A stretch of DNA of 64,000 nt from Turbatrix aceti (lineage: Eukaryota; Nematoda; Chromadorea; Rhabditida; Panagrolaimidae), in the NCBI GenBank assembly GCA_963969345.1, contig OZ017767.1:8869547-8933546 (forward strand), in the 5' to 3' direction. Positions within the stretch are counted from its first letter, which is position 1. Each line of letters starts with the position of its first letter. Made by a program: the position numbers and the translations under genes. This document shows, piece after piece, positions 22,501-34,801 of the stretch. The notes under the pieces were generated by a model that was given only the letters and a program-made list of their open reading frames with translations, was not told the origin of the DNA and did not search any database.

Positions 22501-23915
22501 TCTCTCGTCATGAGTGCGACGCGCGCTGAACAAAGAAAAAGCAGTGAGGGACCAGGGAAAGAAGGATCGTTCAGACAGCCGGCGCGTGCTATGCTTCCAT
22601 TAGATGCCACGCGCTGTGATAACTATCAAATCGGTCCGACCCTTCACCAAAAAATTCTGAACGTCTGGACAGACGGACGAACAACGCATTCACTACGAGC
22701 GTGCGCACGTTTTTTGTGCAGAACGCGAATTTTCCTCACTTTACATTTTTTGAACAATCAACGTTGTTGTATCGATTCTCGACGTCATCTTTCTGTTCAC
22801 GTCGCATCAACGATGTCCACGGCAGGTGACACCGGCAGATACTGGCTCGTATGGTAAGGATTTTTCAGAAAAAAATTATTTTGATTCAAGATTTTTTTAG
22901 ATCAAATTCTTATGAGCAATGTAAGCACGCTTTTTACTCCACGTCTACCAGGATAACGCTCAAAAATGCTATCGCGACTCCACGTGAATCGACAATCTTA
23001 CTTTGCGCCGACACAAAAAGATTCATCGTCCACCACAACGCGGCGATTATGAAACGCTGACGGCAAGTTTCCATCAACATTACGATGACAGCGACGATCA
23101 GAATCCGTCAGAATCTGCAAACAAAGAAAAGCTAATTATCTGTACCTTACCTAATTTTATTAACTGTATTCGTTGTATTTTGTTCATTTTTCCCCTCTAG
23201 CGATCGCGGCGCGCCGCAACCCTCGGCAAATTCGATGCTGCATTCCGCGACACTCGCCAAATTCGAGACGTTCGTGTGCGCGCACTTTTATTTCTCTCTT
23301 TTCAACGCTGCAATCCGCGACACTCGCCAAATGCGAGACGTTCGTGTGCGCGCACTTTTCTTTCGCTCTTTTCAACGCTGCAATCCGCGACACTCGCCAA
23401 ATGCGAGACGTTCGTGTGCGCGCACTTTTATTTCTCTCTTTTCAGCGCTGCATTCCGCGACACTCGCCATTTTCCTGTTGTGTTTCTTTGTTTTGATTTT
23501 GAGTGAATTATGAATAAAAAAGCATCTGCACATAGAGGTAAAATGTGAGAAAAATGCAATAAATGAAAACGACGATTTCAACTTCAACAAATTCACCAAA
23601 AACACGATCTCTACTTCTATATCCAGCCACATTTCACATTTACGTTTCATAATTATAAAAAACAGCGATGATCAGCATCTGTCTGGCGTTTTCGATTTGG
23701 CTTGCCAAAAAATGTGCGATTTGACATCATTGTCCGTCTGACAATCGTATAAGAAGTTTTTTTGCAATTATTACGCCATAATAAAATTCAATCATGACGA
23801 CTGAAGTTTTTCAAAGAAATACACGTTTTGATGGCATCAAACTTCTTCAAGAAGTAGCTTTTAAAAAAAAGCGAGAAAAAATGGGTAGTAAAAAAAATTT
23901 TTATTGTCCGCGTCT
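19516..23915. mobile_element. 4.4-kb foldback transposable element inserted in the TATA box of P450 copy B
   Basis: The termini are inverted: AGACGCGGACAATAAAAA at the left and its reverse complement ending at 23915, matching for about 45 bp through actacccat. Inside are much longer arms (about 19861-21553 and 21828-23524), nearly identical and inverted around a unique spacer of about 270 bp. Each arm holds, from outside in, a 70-bp tandem array, a block with possible splice sites (gtaagg donor, tttttttag acceptor), and a block shared with the MITE at 58004-58851. The insertion duplicated TATATA. No transposase domain was recognised. A 115-codon ORF starting MSATRAEQRKSS is present in both arms (20526-20873 minus, 22510-22857 plus). 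It points outward and has an unknown product. Confidence 0.85.
19916..20170. repeat. 70-bp tandem repeat in left arm
   Basis: The block gcgagtgtcgcgg recurs at 19916, 19986, 20056 and 20126. Each full copy also contains tgcagcg, aaaagtgcgcgcacacgaac and gtctcg. The mirror-image array is in the right arm at about 23215-23470. Equivalent arrays lie at 28549-28803 and 31849-32104 in the second element. Confidence 0.9.
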
Positions 23916-23921
23916 TATATA
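23916..23921 (+). promoter_or_regulatory. TATA box of P450 copy B and right target-site duplication
   Basis: TATATA follows the element end and precedes atgacgacgcattatc, the same downstream promoter sequence found at copy E. It lies about 50 bp before the start codon at 23972, a suitable distance for a leader with transcription start near 23945. Everything upstream of it now belongs to the element. Confidence 0.75.
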
Positions 23922-23971
23922 ATGACGACGCATTATCAATACAAGTTTAAAAATCGTCTGCATTGTCTACA

Positions 23972-25562
23972 ATGTTTGGATCGATACTGCTGATTCTAGT
24001 CGTCGGGTTTATTTTCTACCATGTATACTGGAAGGGTCGTCATCTGCCTCCAGGTTTGCTGGTTTTTAGTACCTTCCTGAGTTCGTATGATTTTATTTCA
24101 GGTCCCACACCTTTACCGTTCCTCGGGAACTTTTTCCAACTTTATAAACACCATGATGCCAATGTCTGGAAGACCATGAGAAAAATGTACGGCGATGTGA
24201 TTACGATATGGTTCGGAAACAAGCCAATTGTCATGATCAATGACGCAGAAACTATTCGCACTGTTCTGACTGGAAAAACGGCCGAGATCTATGCTGCGCG
24301 CCCAATTGTTCAAGAGTTCATTGCAGAAATGCGTGGTGGTCGTTACGGACTACTTTCTACTGATGGACCTCTCTGGCGTGAACAACGACGCTTTATGCTG
24401 CGTGTTCTTCACGATTTTGGACTCGGTAGCAATCAGATGCAGGAGCGGGTTATCGATGAAGTTGTCGTTATTCTCCAGGCCTTGCGCACCGCTGATGAAA
24501 GGGATTTTGACATGCAAGGAGCACTCAACGTCCGGATTGGAAGCATTATCAATAATATCACGCTTGGAAGTCGTCTTGAAGACGTCAAGCAGTTTAACGC
24601 CATTAAAGATCAGCTATCATTGCTGCTTCGCGACGGATCGCATCCTATCAATCTTGTCGCACTGTTTGCAAACTTTGATTTGCTGGTCAAGATTCCAGGT
24701 GTCGGACAACGGATGCTTAAATCCTTCAATATAGCACAAAATATTTTTGCCCTGTTTCGGCAGGAAATCGACAAGCACAAGACCGAAATTGACTTTGAAA
24801 CTGATGCTGAACCAAGGGATTATGTTGAAGCATTTTTGAGGCATCGTCATCGTCTTGAAAAGTCTGGTTCCACAGACCACACTTTCTCGGACGGTCAACT
24901 AATCAATATGGTTTTTGACATTTGGGTTGCTGGCCAAGAAACAACGTCTAACACGCTTTCGTGGATTGTTTTGTACCTTGCCACAAATCCTCAAGCCCAG
25001 GAAAAGCTGTTTGAAGAACTTGAACACGAAATTGGCTCAGACCGTATTATAACTATCGCCGACAAGCCTCGATTGCAGTATGTTCCAGCTGTTATTCAAG
25101 AAGGTCAACGGCTCTGCAATTTGGTTCCTCTCAACGTTCTCCATCGAGTCACCGAAACCGTCGTCCTTCAGGGCTACGTCATTCCTGCTGATACCATTGT
25201 TGCGCCTCAAATCACAAACGTTCTCTCCGACGATAAATTATTTCCAAATCCTGACTTTTTTGATCCTGACAGATTCATCGACTCTGAAGGCAACTTTTTA
25301 GCCGATCCAAACGTTATGCCATTTGGTCTTGGAAAACGTCAATGTGCGGGCGAGCCTTTGGCCAAGCTAGAGTTGTTCCTTTTTACTGCTAATATCTTTA
25401 ATCAATTCAAGGTAGCTTTATCCGTGATTTATTCCTTCTTCCGGTAATGACGGTGTTTTTTAGATTAATCTGAATCCCGACAAACTACCTGATATGACCA
25501 GAATTCCCGGCGGTACCATTCAACCGAATCCTTTTGTTGTTTCAGTCAGTGCCAGACGATGA
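23972..25562 (+). CDS. Cytochrome P450 (CYP33-like), copy B
   Basis: Exons 23972-24053, 24102-25411 and 25464-25562 encode 496 aa. The anchor is MFGSILLILVVGFIFYHVYW, the hinge GRHLPPGPTPLPFLGN. The I-helix motif is AGQETT, ExxR is EGQR, the PERF-like motif is DPDRF, and the haem loop is FGLGKRQCAG. All essential P450 residues are present. It differs from A and C mainly in the F-G region (exon 2 middle: SRLEDVKQFNAIKDQ, VALFANFDLLVKIPG), the usual substrate-access region, so its substrate may differ (inference). It is nearly identical to copy E and to most of copy D. A foldback element occupies its upstream promoter. Confidence 0.9.
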
Positions 25563-25970
25563 AGTTTATGTAGCTCAAGAAGCTCATTGAGCATTTATCT
25601 GCGCAAATAGATAAATAAATAAATATTCAACAACACTAATGAATTCGTTGATTGCGTAAAGGAAACTTAGAAAAGCGAAACATGTGTGCAAAGATGTTTT
25701 TCAAAAAAAACTGCAACATGTTTGCACTTTGATTTTTGAATGTTTTTTGATGCCAGAAAAAATCTAAAAGCGTCGTGCTATCACTATTCAGATAGTATTT
25801 GTGAACTGTTTTTTGGTCCATTTATTGTGCTATTTTGTTTCGTTCTCGGTGCAATTACAGCCACGACTTGCAAAATCACAGATAAGACACACTTCGTCTC
25901 TACCTGAACACATTTTTCTTTGTATATAAGGACGACGCAATAGTTCAGAAATTGTTTTCATTTCTATACA
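25563..25970. promoter_or_regulatory. Intergenic promoter of P450 copy C
   Basis: The 3' end of copy B has tandem aataaataaataaata at about 25608-25623, suitable for polyadenylation. The promoter of C contains AGATAAG at 25880-25886, a WGATAR site of the kind bound by intestinal GATA factors in nematodes (family knowledge), and TATATA at 25923-25928. No element is inserted here. Confidence 0.6.
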
Positions 25971-27584
25971 ATGTTTGGATCAATACTGCTGATTTTAGTC
26001 GCGGGGTTTATTTTCTATCATGCGTACTGGAAAGGTCGTCATCTGCCTCCAGGTTTGCACGTTTTCACTTTTTTGAAAGTAAGTAAATAATTTTATTTTA
26101 AGGCCCCACACCACTACCCTTTGTTGGAAACTTTTTCCAACTTCTGAAGAATCATGACGCTAATGTATGGAAGACTATGCGTAAAATGTACGGCGACGTG
26201 ATTACGATATGGTTAGCAAATAAGCCAATTGTTATGATTAACGACGCAGAAACTATTCGCACTGTTCTGACTGGAAAAACGGCCGAGATCTATGCTGCGC
26301 GCCCAATTGTTCAAGAGTTCATTGCAGAAATGCGTGGTGGTCGTTACGGACTACTTTCTACTGATGGACCTCTCTGGCGTGAACAACGACGCTTTATGCT
26401 GCGTGTTCTTCACGATTTTGGACTCGGTAGCAATCAGATGCAGGAGCGGGTTATCGATGAAGTTGTCGTTATTCTCCAGGCCTTGCGCACCGCTGATGAA
26501 AGGGATTTTGACATGCAAGGAGCACTCAACGTCCGGATTGGAAGCATCATCAACAGTCTAACGCTTGGACATCGCCTCGAAGACGTCGAACAATTCAACG
26601 AAATTAAAAGCCAGCTTTCGCTGCTCATTCGCGACACCGCGCATCCTATCAATCTTGTGGCACAGTTCGTAAATCTTGATTTGTTAATCAAGATCCCAGG
26701 TATTGGGCAACGGATGACCAAATCGCTTAAAATAGCAGAAAACATATTTGACCTGTTTCAACGAGAAATCGACAAGCACAAGGCTGATATTGATTTTGAA
26801 ACTGATGCTGAACCAAGGGATTATGTTGAAGCATTCTTGAGGCATCGTCATCGACTAGAAAAATCTGGGACCACGGATCATACCTTCTCGGACGGTCAAC
26901 TCATCAACATGGTTTTTGACATGTGGGTTGCTGGACAAGAAACAACGTCTAACACACTTTCGTGGATTGTTTTGTATCTGGCCACCCATCCAAAGGCCCA
27001 GGAAAAGCTGTTTGAAGAACTTGAACGCGAGATTGGCTCAGACCGTATCGTAACGCTCGCTGATAAACCTCGACTGCCGTATGTCCAGGCTGTTATTCAA
27101 GAAGGTCAACGACTTTGTAATCTGGTCATTCTCAATGTTTTGCATCGAGTCACCGAAACTGTCGTCGTTCAGGGCTACGTCATTCCTGCCGATACCATAG
27201 TTTCGCCACAAATCAGCAACGTTCTCTCTGACGAAAAACTATTCCCAAATCCTGACTTATTTGATCCTGACAGATTCATCGATTCTGACGGAAACTTTTT
27301 CGCCGATCCAAACGTCATGCCTTTCAGTTTGGGAAAACGTGAATGCGCAGGCGAACCTTTGGCGAAGTTGGAATTGTTCCTTTTTGCTGCCAATATTTTT
27401 AATCAATTTAAGGTTGGTTTTTTGACTGGATTTTTGAGCAATTTAGAATACAAATTGCTGATGTGCTACGAATATATTTTTTCAGATCAATGTGAATCCT
27501 GAAAATCCACCGGATATGACCAGAGTTCCGGGTGGGACCATTCAACCGAATGCTTTTGTTGTTTCCGTCAGTGCCAGGCGATGA
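25971..27584 (+). CDS. Cytochrome P450 (CYP33-like), copy C, chimera of F-like 5' and A-like 3' halves
   Basis: Exons 25971-26052, 26103-27412 and 27486-27584 encode 496 aa. The motifs AGQETT, EGQR, DPDRF and FSLGKRECAG are intact. The 5' part, including promoter and first intron, matches copy F (offset 10830). From about 26934 onward, including the 3' flank, it matches copy A (offset 8633). The switch lies between 26902 (caactcatc, F type) and 26935 (ctggacaag, A type). A short patch at 26211-26245 (gttagcaaataagc) differs from F and gives WLANKPIV in place of WFGNKPIV, which may mark a small conversion tract. Confidence 0.9.
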
Positions 27585-28148
27585 AATCAAGTTTATGGGG
27601 TAATTGAAAATTTTTTTTTTTTAAATTGTTGTACATTGTAAAAAGTTAACACATAAGTTAAATAAAATAAATTTTGCTGATAAACTAGACGAGTCTGTAA
27701 AACCCCCTTTAAAATTTTTTTATCGGTTTATGATTTTTCACATTTTTTAGTTCTGTTTTTAAACAAATCTAAAAAATGTACATTGGATGTATGAATTGAT
27801 CCAGTTCCAATTACTGAAAACCTTTAACACAAAACTTTGTAAAAAATATTTTCTTGCGTGATGTCATGTAAGAAAGGAAGATAAGACCTCTGTGAGTGCT
27901 TCACCTTGCAAAAACAATTGATGATGAAGGAAAGTCAATGTTTGCATTTGAACTTTTGAATGTGTTTTGATACCCCGAAAAATTTGCTCAAGAGGGAGAC
28001 GTCGCACTATCACTATGTATTCAGTTCGTTGTGAACCGTTTTTTGATCCGCTGTTGGTGTCAAACTCCGTTCTAGTCACTTTTTACTTTGAAAAATCACA
28101 TAATTGACACATTATTTCCCTACTTGTACACACTTTTCTTTGTATATA
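27585..28148. other. 3' flank of P450 copy C, duplicate of 18952-19515
   Basis: Identical by eye to the 3' flank of copy A, at an offset of 8633. It ends in the TATATA at 28143-28148 next to the second foldback element. It contains no gene. Confidence 0.8.
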
Positions 28149-31100
28149 AGACGCGGACAATAAAAATTTTTTTTACTACCCATTTTTTCTAGCATTTTTT
28201 TATTCCGAATTTGTGGCCTTACAGTTTTCTGATTTTTGCGTTTTGAAGACAAAAAGCTTCTAAGGTTTGTCACAGAAGCAAACACCTTGTTTTATTGCAT
28301 TTATTTAATGCACACTTTGAAACATCATGAGCAACAAAATTTTATACAAAAATGCTCAAAAAGCATCAGTACATTTAAAGTTTGTGTCATTAGATGCATT
28401 TTATTTCAATTTAGCTGTTTTTGTTCATGGGTTTTGGTGCAGAACAATATTTGGTATTTTCTCACATTTTGCTTCTAAATTTTATCATAGATGCTTTTTT
28501 ATTCATAATTCACTCAAAATCAAAACAGAGAAACACAACAGGAAAATGGCGAGTGTCGCGGAATGCAGCGCTGAAAAGAGAGAAATAAAAGTGCGCGCAC
28601 ACGAACGTCTCGCATTTGGCGAGTGTCGCGGATTGCAGCGTTGAAAAGAGCGAAAGAAAAGTGCGCGCACACGAACGTCTCGCATTTGGCGAGTGTCGCG
28701 GATTGCAGCGTTGAAAAGAGAGAAATAAAAGTGCGCGCACACGAACGTCTCGAATTTGGCGAGTGTCGCGGAATGCAGCATCGAATTTGCCGAGGGTTGC
28801 GGCGCGCCGCGATCGCTAGAGGGGAAAAATGAACAAAATACAACGAATACAGTTAATAAAATTAGGTAAGGTACAGATAATTAGCTTTTCTTTGTTTGCA
28901 GATTCTGACGGATTCTGATCGTCGCTGTCATCGTAATGTTGATGGAAACTTGCCGTCAGCGTTTCATAATCGCCGCGTTGTGGTGGACGATGAATCTTTT
29001 TGTGTCGGCGCAAAGTAAGATTGTCGATTCACGTGGAGTCGCGATAGCATTTTTGAGCGTTATCCTGGTAGACGTGGAGTAAAAAGCGTGCTTACATTGC
29101 TCATAAGAATTTGATCTAAAAAAATCTTGAATCAAAATAATTTTTTTCTGAAAAATCCTTACCATACGAGCCAGTATCTGCCGGTGTCACCTGCCGTGGA
29201 CATCGTTGATGCGACGTGAACAGAAAGATGACGTCGAGAATCGATACAACAACGTTGATTGTTCAAAAAATGTAAAGTGAGGAAAATTCGCGTTCTGCAC
29301 AAAAAACGTGCGCACGCTCGTAGTGAATGCGTTGTTCGTCCGTCTGTCCAGACGTTCAGAATTTTTTGGTGAAGGGTCGGACCGATTTGATAGTTATCAC
29401 AGCGCGTGGCATCTAATGGAAGCATAGCACGCGCCGGCTGTCTGAACGATCCTTCTTTCCCTGGTCCCTCACTGCTTTTTCTTTGTTCAGCGCGCGTCGC
29501 ACTCATGACGAGAGATTTTCCCGCTGCCCGAGCGCGCTGGTCGAATTAGTTGCAAAAAAGGAATCTTGGGCCAAATTGGAAATTTTTCACTTTTTCAAAT
29601 TAGATTTGTAATTAGAATAATATTTGAAGCATTTTGATATGTTTTTCAGAATTGTGGGACAATTTTTGATCAAAATCGAGTAGGGTTCGGAAGAAAAAAT
29701 CCACAGGGCTTCAAAATACAGGTAAAAAGCTGAAAATTTCAGTGTAGACTAAAAACAAAATTTCCTTTCGAATGGCATACTCAGTTTTTTGAGTGCGTGT
29801 CGATAAATGTCCGAAAAAACGGTTTTTTTCGGAAATTTGAAAAATTCGGAACATATTAGAACATTGATCAAAAAATGAATATCACAAATCGAAAGCGCAA
29901 TATCTTTTTTACCTACTGTAAAATTTTCACGGACTTATCATATCCCTGGGGCATACGGTAGCGATTCTCCCGAACCATACTTGTTCAAACGCCTGAGGCT
30001 ATGAGGTAAAGCGCTGCAGAACAAAGTGAGATAAAACATCTTGTAAGAAATTTTTCGGCCTACAAAATGATGTAACTCTCGAATTTTTATCTATTTTTTT
30101 GGCTTCGCAATTTTAATTCGCGCAACATACACTCATTTTTGGTACCAATTTTCCGAAAATTTAAATCGAAAAAGTGGGGTCTGGGGGAAAATTCGCCATT
30201 GACACAGTTTTGGAGCGTTGTAGCGTGAATCTTGATCCCAGACGTAAAAAACCCTGAAGAATTCAAAAATTGTATTATTTTGTTTTTAAATGTTCGAAAA
30301 AGTTCCAAAAAATGCTTTTTTTTCGAAAATTCGAACTTTTAGGAATTTTTCGGTCGAAATTGAAAAAAATGAATATCATCACCGCATTTAGAATTCATTT
30401 TTACTCCTATACTGAAATTTTCAGCAATATTGCTTTCAAACTGAACGAATGCCGATTTTTCCCCCAGACCCCACTTTTTCGATTTCAATTTTCGGAAAAT
30501 TGGTACCAAAAATGAGTGTATGTTGCGCGAATTAATAGTGTGAAGCCAAAAAAATAGATAAAAATTCCGGAGTTACACGGTTTTGTAGGCCGAAAAATTT
30601 CTTACAAGATGTTTTATTTCACTTTGTTCTGCAGCGCTCTACCTCATAGCCTCAGGCGCTTGAACAAGTATGGTTCGGGAGAATCGCTACCGTATGCCCC
30701 ACGCGATATGGTAAGTATCGTGAAAATTTCACAGTAGATAAAAAAGATATTGCGCTTTCGATTTGTGATATTCATTTTTTGATCAATGTTCTAATATGTT
30801 CCGAATTTTTCAAATTTCCGAAAAAAACCGTTTTTTCGGACATTTATCGACACGCACTCAAAAAACTGAGTATGCCATTCGAAAGGAAATTTTGTTTTTA
30901 GTCTACACTGAAATTTTCAGCTTTTTACCTGTATTTTGAAGCCCTGTGGATTTTTTCTTCCGAACCCTACTCGATTTTGATCAAAAATTGTCCCACAATT
31001 CTGAAAAACATATCAAAATGCTTCAAATATTATTCTAATTACAAATCTAATTTGAAAAAGTGAAAAATTTCCAATTTGGCCCAAGATTCCTTTTTTGCAA

Positions 31101-32549
31101 CTAATTCGACCAGCGCGCTCGGGCAGCGGGAAAATCTCTCGTCATGAGTGCGACGCGCGCTGAACAAAGAAAAAGCAGTGAGGGACCAGGGAAAGAAGGA
31201 TCGTTCAGACAGCCGGCGCGTGCTATGCTTCCATTAGATGCCACGCGCTGTGATAACTATCAAATCGGTCCGACCCTTCACCAAAAAATTCTGAACGTCT
31301 GGACAGACGGACGAACAACGCATTCACTACGAGCGTGCGCACGTTTTTTGTGCAGAACGCGAATTTTCCTCACTTTACATTTTTTGAACAATCAACGTTG
31401 TTGTATCGATTCTCGACGTCATCTTTCTGTTCACGTCGCATCAACGATGTCCACGGCAGGTGACACCGGCAGATACTGGCTCGTATGGTAAGGATTTTTC
31501 AGAAAAAAATTATTTTGATTCAAGATTTTTTTAGATCAAATTCTTATGAGCAATGTAAGCACGCTTTTTACTCCACGTCTACCAGGATAACGCTCAAAAA
31601 TGCTATCGCGACTCCACGTGAATCGACAATCTTACTTTGCGCCGACACAAAAAGATTCATCGTCCACCACAACGCGGCGATTATGAAACGCTGACGGCAA
31701 GTTTCCATCAACATTACGATGACAGCGACGATCAGAATCCGTCAGAATCTGCAAACAAAGAAAAGCTAATTATCTGTACCTTACCTAATTTTATTAACTG
31801 TATTCGTTGTATTTTGTTCATTTTTCCCCTCTAGCGATCGCGGCGCGCCGCAACCCTCGGCAAATTCGATGCTGCATTCCGCGACACTCGCCAAATTCGA
31901 GACGTTCGTGTGCGCGCACTTTTATTTCTCTCTTTTCAACGCTGCAATCCGCGACACTCGCCAAATGCGAGACGTTCGTGTGCGCGCACTTTTCTTTCGC
32001 TCTTTTCAACGCTGCAATCCGCGACACTCGCCAAATGCGAGACGTTCGTGTGCGCGCACTTTTATTTCTCTCTTTTCAGCGCTGCATTCCGCGACACTCG
32101 CCATTTTCCTGTTGTGTTTCTTTGTTTTGATTTTGAGTGAATTATGAATAAAAAAGCATCTGCACATAGAGGTAAAATGTGAGAAAAATGCAATAAATGA
32201 AAACGACGATTTCAACTTCAACAAATTCACCAAAAACACGATCTCTACTTCTATATCCAGCCACATTTCACATTTACGTTTCATAATTATAAAAAACAGC
32301 GATGATCAGCATCTGTCTGGCGTTTTCGATTTGGCTTGCCAAAAAATGTGCGATTTGACATCATTGTCCGTCTGACAATCGTATAAGAAGTTTTTTTGCA
32401 ATTATTACGCCATAATAAAATTCAATCATGACGACTGAAGTTTTTCAAAGAAATACACGTTTTGATGGCATCAAACTTCTTCAAGAAGTAGCTTTTAAAA
32501 AAAAGCGAGAAAAAATGGGTAGTAAAAAAAATTTTTATTGTCCGCGTCT
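28149..32549. mobile_element. Second copy of the 4.4-kb foldback element, at the TATA box of P450 copy D
   Basis: Same termini, arms, 70-bp arrays and flanking TATATA (28143-28148 and 32550-32555) as the element at 19516. Only a few substitutions and one base insertion near 30068-30078 separate the two. It appears to have been copied with its flanks in the 8.63-kb tandem duplication, not by a new insertion, because the duplication continues on both sides. The central spacer is at about 30188-30461. Confidence 0.85.
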
Positions 32550-32605
32550 TATATAATGACGACGCATTATCAATACAAGTTTAAAAATCGTCTGCATTGT
32601 CTACA

Positions 32606-34218
32606 ATGTTTGGATCGATACTGCTGATTCTAGTCGTCGGGTTTATTTTCTACCATGTATACTGGAAGGGTCGTCATCTGCCTCCAGGTTTGCTGGTTTT
32701 TAGTACCTTCCTGAGTTCGTATGATTTTATTTCAGGTCCCACACCTTTACCGTTCCTCGGGAACTTTTTCCAACTTTATAAACACCATGATGCCAATGTC
32801 TGGAAGACCATGAGAAAAATGTACGGCGATGTGATTACGATATGGTTCGGAAACAAGCCAATTGTCATGATCAATGACGCAGAAACTATTCGCACTGTTC
32901 TGACTGGAAAAACGGCCGAGATCTATGCTGCGCGCCCAATTGTTCAAGAGTTCATTGCAGAAATGCGTGGTGGTCGTTACGGACTACTTTCTACTGATGG
33001 ACCTCTCTGGCGTGAACAACGACGCTTTATGCTGCGTGTTCTTCACGATTTTGGACTCGGTAGCAATCAGATGCAGGAGCGGGTTATCGATGAAGTTGTC
33101 GTTATTCTCCAGGCCTTGCGCACCGCTGATGAAAGGGATTTTGACATGCAAGGAGCACTCAACGTCCGGATTGGAAGCATTATCAATAATATCACGCTTG
33201 GAAGTCGTCTTGAAGACGTCAAGCAGTTTAACGCCATTAAAGATCAGCTATCATTGCTGCTTCGCGACGGATCGCATCCTATCAATCTTGTCGCACTGTT
33301 TGCAAACTTTGATTTGCTGGTCAAGATTCCAGGTGTCGGACAACGGATGCTTAAATCCTTCAATATAGCACAAAATATTTTTGCCCTGTTTCGGCAGGAA
33401 ATCGACAAGCACAAGACCGAAATTGACTTTGAAACTGATGCTGAACCAAGGGATTATGTTGAAGCATTTTTGAGGCATCGTCATCGTCTTGAAAAGTCTG
33501 GTTCCACAGACCACACTTTCTCGGACGGTCAACTAATCAATATGGTTTTTGACATTTGGGTTGCTGGCCAAGAAACAACGTCTAACACGCTTTCGTGGAT
33601 TGTTTTGTACCTGGCCACAAATCCTCAAGCCCAGGAAAAGCTGTTTGAAGAACTTGAACACGAAATTGGCTCAGACCGTATTATAACTATCGCCGACAAG
33701 CCTCGATTGCAGTATGTTCCAGCTGTTATTCAAGAAGGTCAACGGCTCTGCAATTTGGTTCCTCTCAACGTTCTCCATCGAGTCACCGAAACCGTCGTCC
33801 TTCAGGGCTACGTCATTCCTGCTGATACCATTGTTGCGCCTCAAATCACAAACGTTCTCTCCGACGATAAATTATTTCCAAATCCTGACTTTTTTGATCC
33901 TGACAGATTCATCGACTCTGAAGGCAACTTTTTAGCCGATCCAAACGTTATGCCATTTCGGTCTTGGGAAAACGTCAATGTGCGGGCGAGCCTTTGGCCA
34001 AGCTAGAGTTGTTCCTTTTTACTGCTAATATCTTTAATCAATTTAAGGTTGGTTTTTTGACTTTATTCTTGAGCAATTTAGAATACAAATTGCTGGTGTG
34101 CTATGATTATATTTTTTCAGATCATGTGAATCCTGAAAATCCACCGGATATGACCAGAATTCCCGGCGGTACCATTCAACCGAATCCTTTTGTTGTTTCA
34201 GTCAGTGCCAGGCGATGA
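32606..34218 (+). pseudogene. Cytochrome P450 copy D, frameshifted (or consensus error)
   Basis: The exon layout of copy B is kept: 32606-32687, 32736-34047 and 34121-34218. At 33958-33969 two extra bases appear relative to B (tttcggtcttgggaaaa versus tttggtcttggaaaa). They shift the frame just before the haem loop, so the Cys ligand is lost and the frame ends at 34006. The last exon also lacks one base relative to copy A (atcatgtg versus atcaatgtg). From about 34041 the 3' end and flank become A/C-like, so this copy is also a chimera. The 3' flank has many single-base losses compared with A. Either the gene is broken, or the duplicated region was poorly polished. The 5' 440 codons are intact and nearly identical to B. 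Confidence 0.8.
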
Positions 34219-34801
34219 AATCAAGTTTATGGGGTAATTGAAATTTAAGAAATTTTGTACATTGTAAAAAGTTAACAATAATTAAATCAAATAAATTTTG
34301 CTGATAATACGAGTCTGTAAAACCCCCTTTAAAATTTTTTATCGGTTTATATTTTTCACATTTTTTAGTTCTGTTTTTAAACAAATCTAAAAAATGTACA
34401 TTGGATGTATGAATTGATCCAGTTCCAATACTGAAAACCTTTAACACAAAACTTTGTAAAAAATATTTTCTGCGTGATGTCATGTAAGAAAGGAAGATAA
34501 GACCTCTGTGAGTGCTTCACCTTGCAAAAACAATTGCAACATGTTTGCATTTGAACTTTTGAATGTGTTTTGATACCCCGAAAAATTTGCTCAAGAGGGA
34601 GACGTCGCACTATCACTATGTATTCAGTTCGTTGTGAACCGTTTTTTGATCCGCTGTTGGTGTCAAACTCCGTTCTAGTCACTTTTTACTTTGAAAAATC
34701 ACATAATTGACACATTATTTCCCTACTTGTACACACTTTTCTTTGTATATAATGACGACGCATTATCAATACAAGTTTAAAAATCGTCTGCATTGTCTAC
34801 A
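34219..34801. promoter_or_regulatory. 3' flank of D and intact promoter of P450 copy E (empty insertion site)
   Basis: A diverged copy of the A/C 3' flank reads through the promoter block (cttgtacacac, tttgtatata) directly into atgacgacgcattatc. A single TATATA lies at 34746-34751. This is the same site as at copies B and D but without the 4.4-kb element. Confidence 0.75.

Noticed and set aside
22510..22857. 115-codon ORF in the foldback arms as a transposase gene
   Set aside because: No catalytic motif (DDE/DDD, RNase H-like) or family resemblance was seen, and the ORF is present identically in both inverted arms. It is mentioned under the element only.
23173..23513. Overlapping ORFs rich in RHSPN, CART and FISLF repeats
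   Set aside because: They are translations of the 70-bp tandem repeat, open in several frames at once, with no independent coding evidence.
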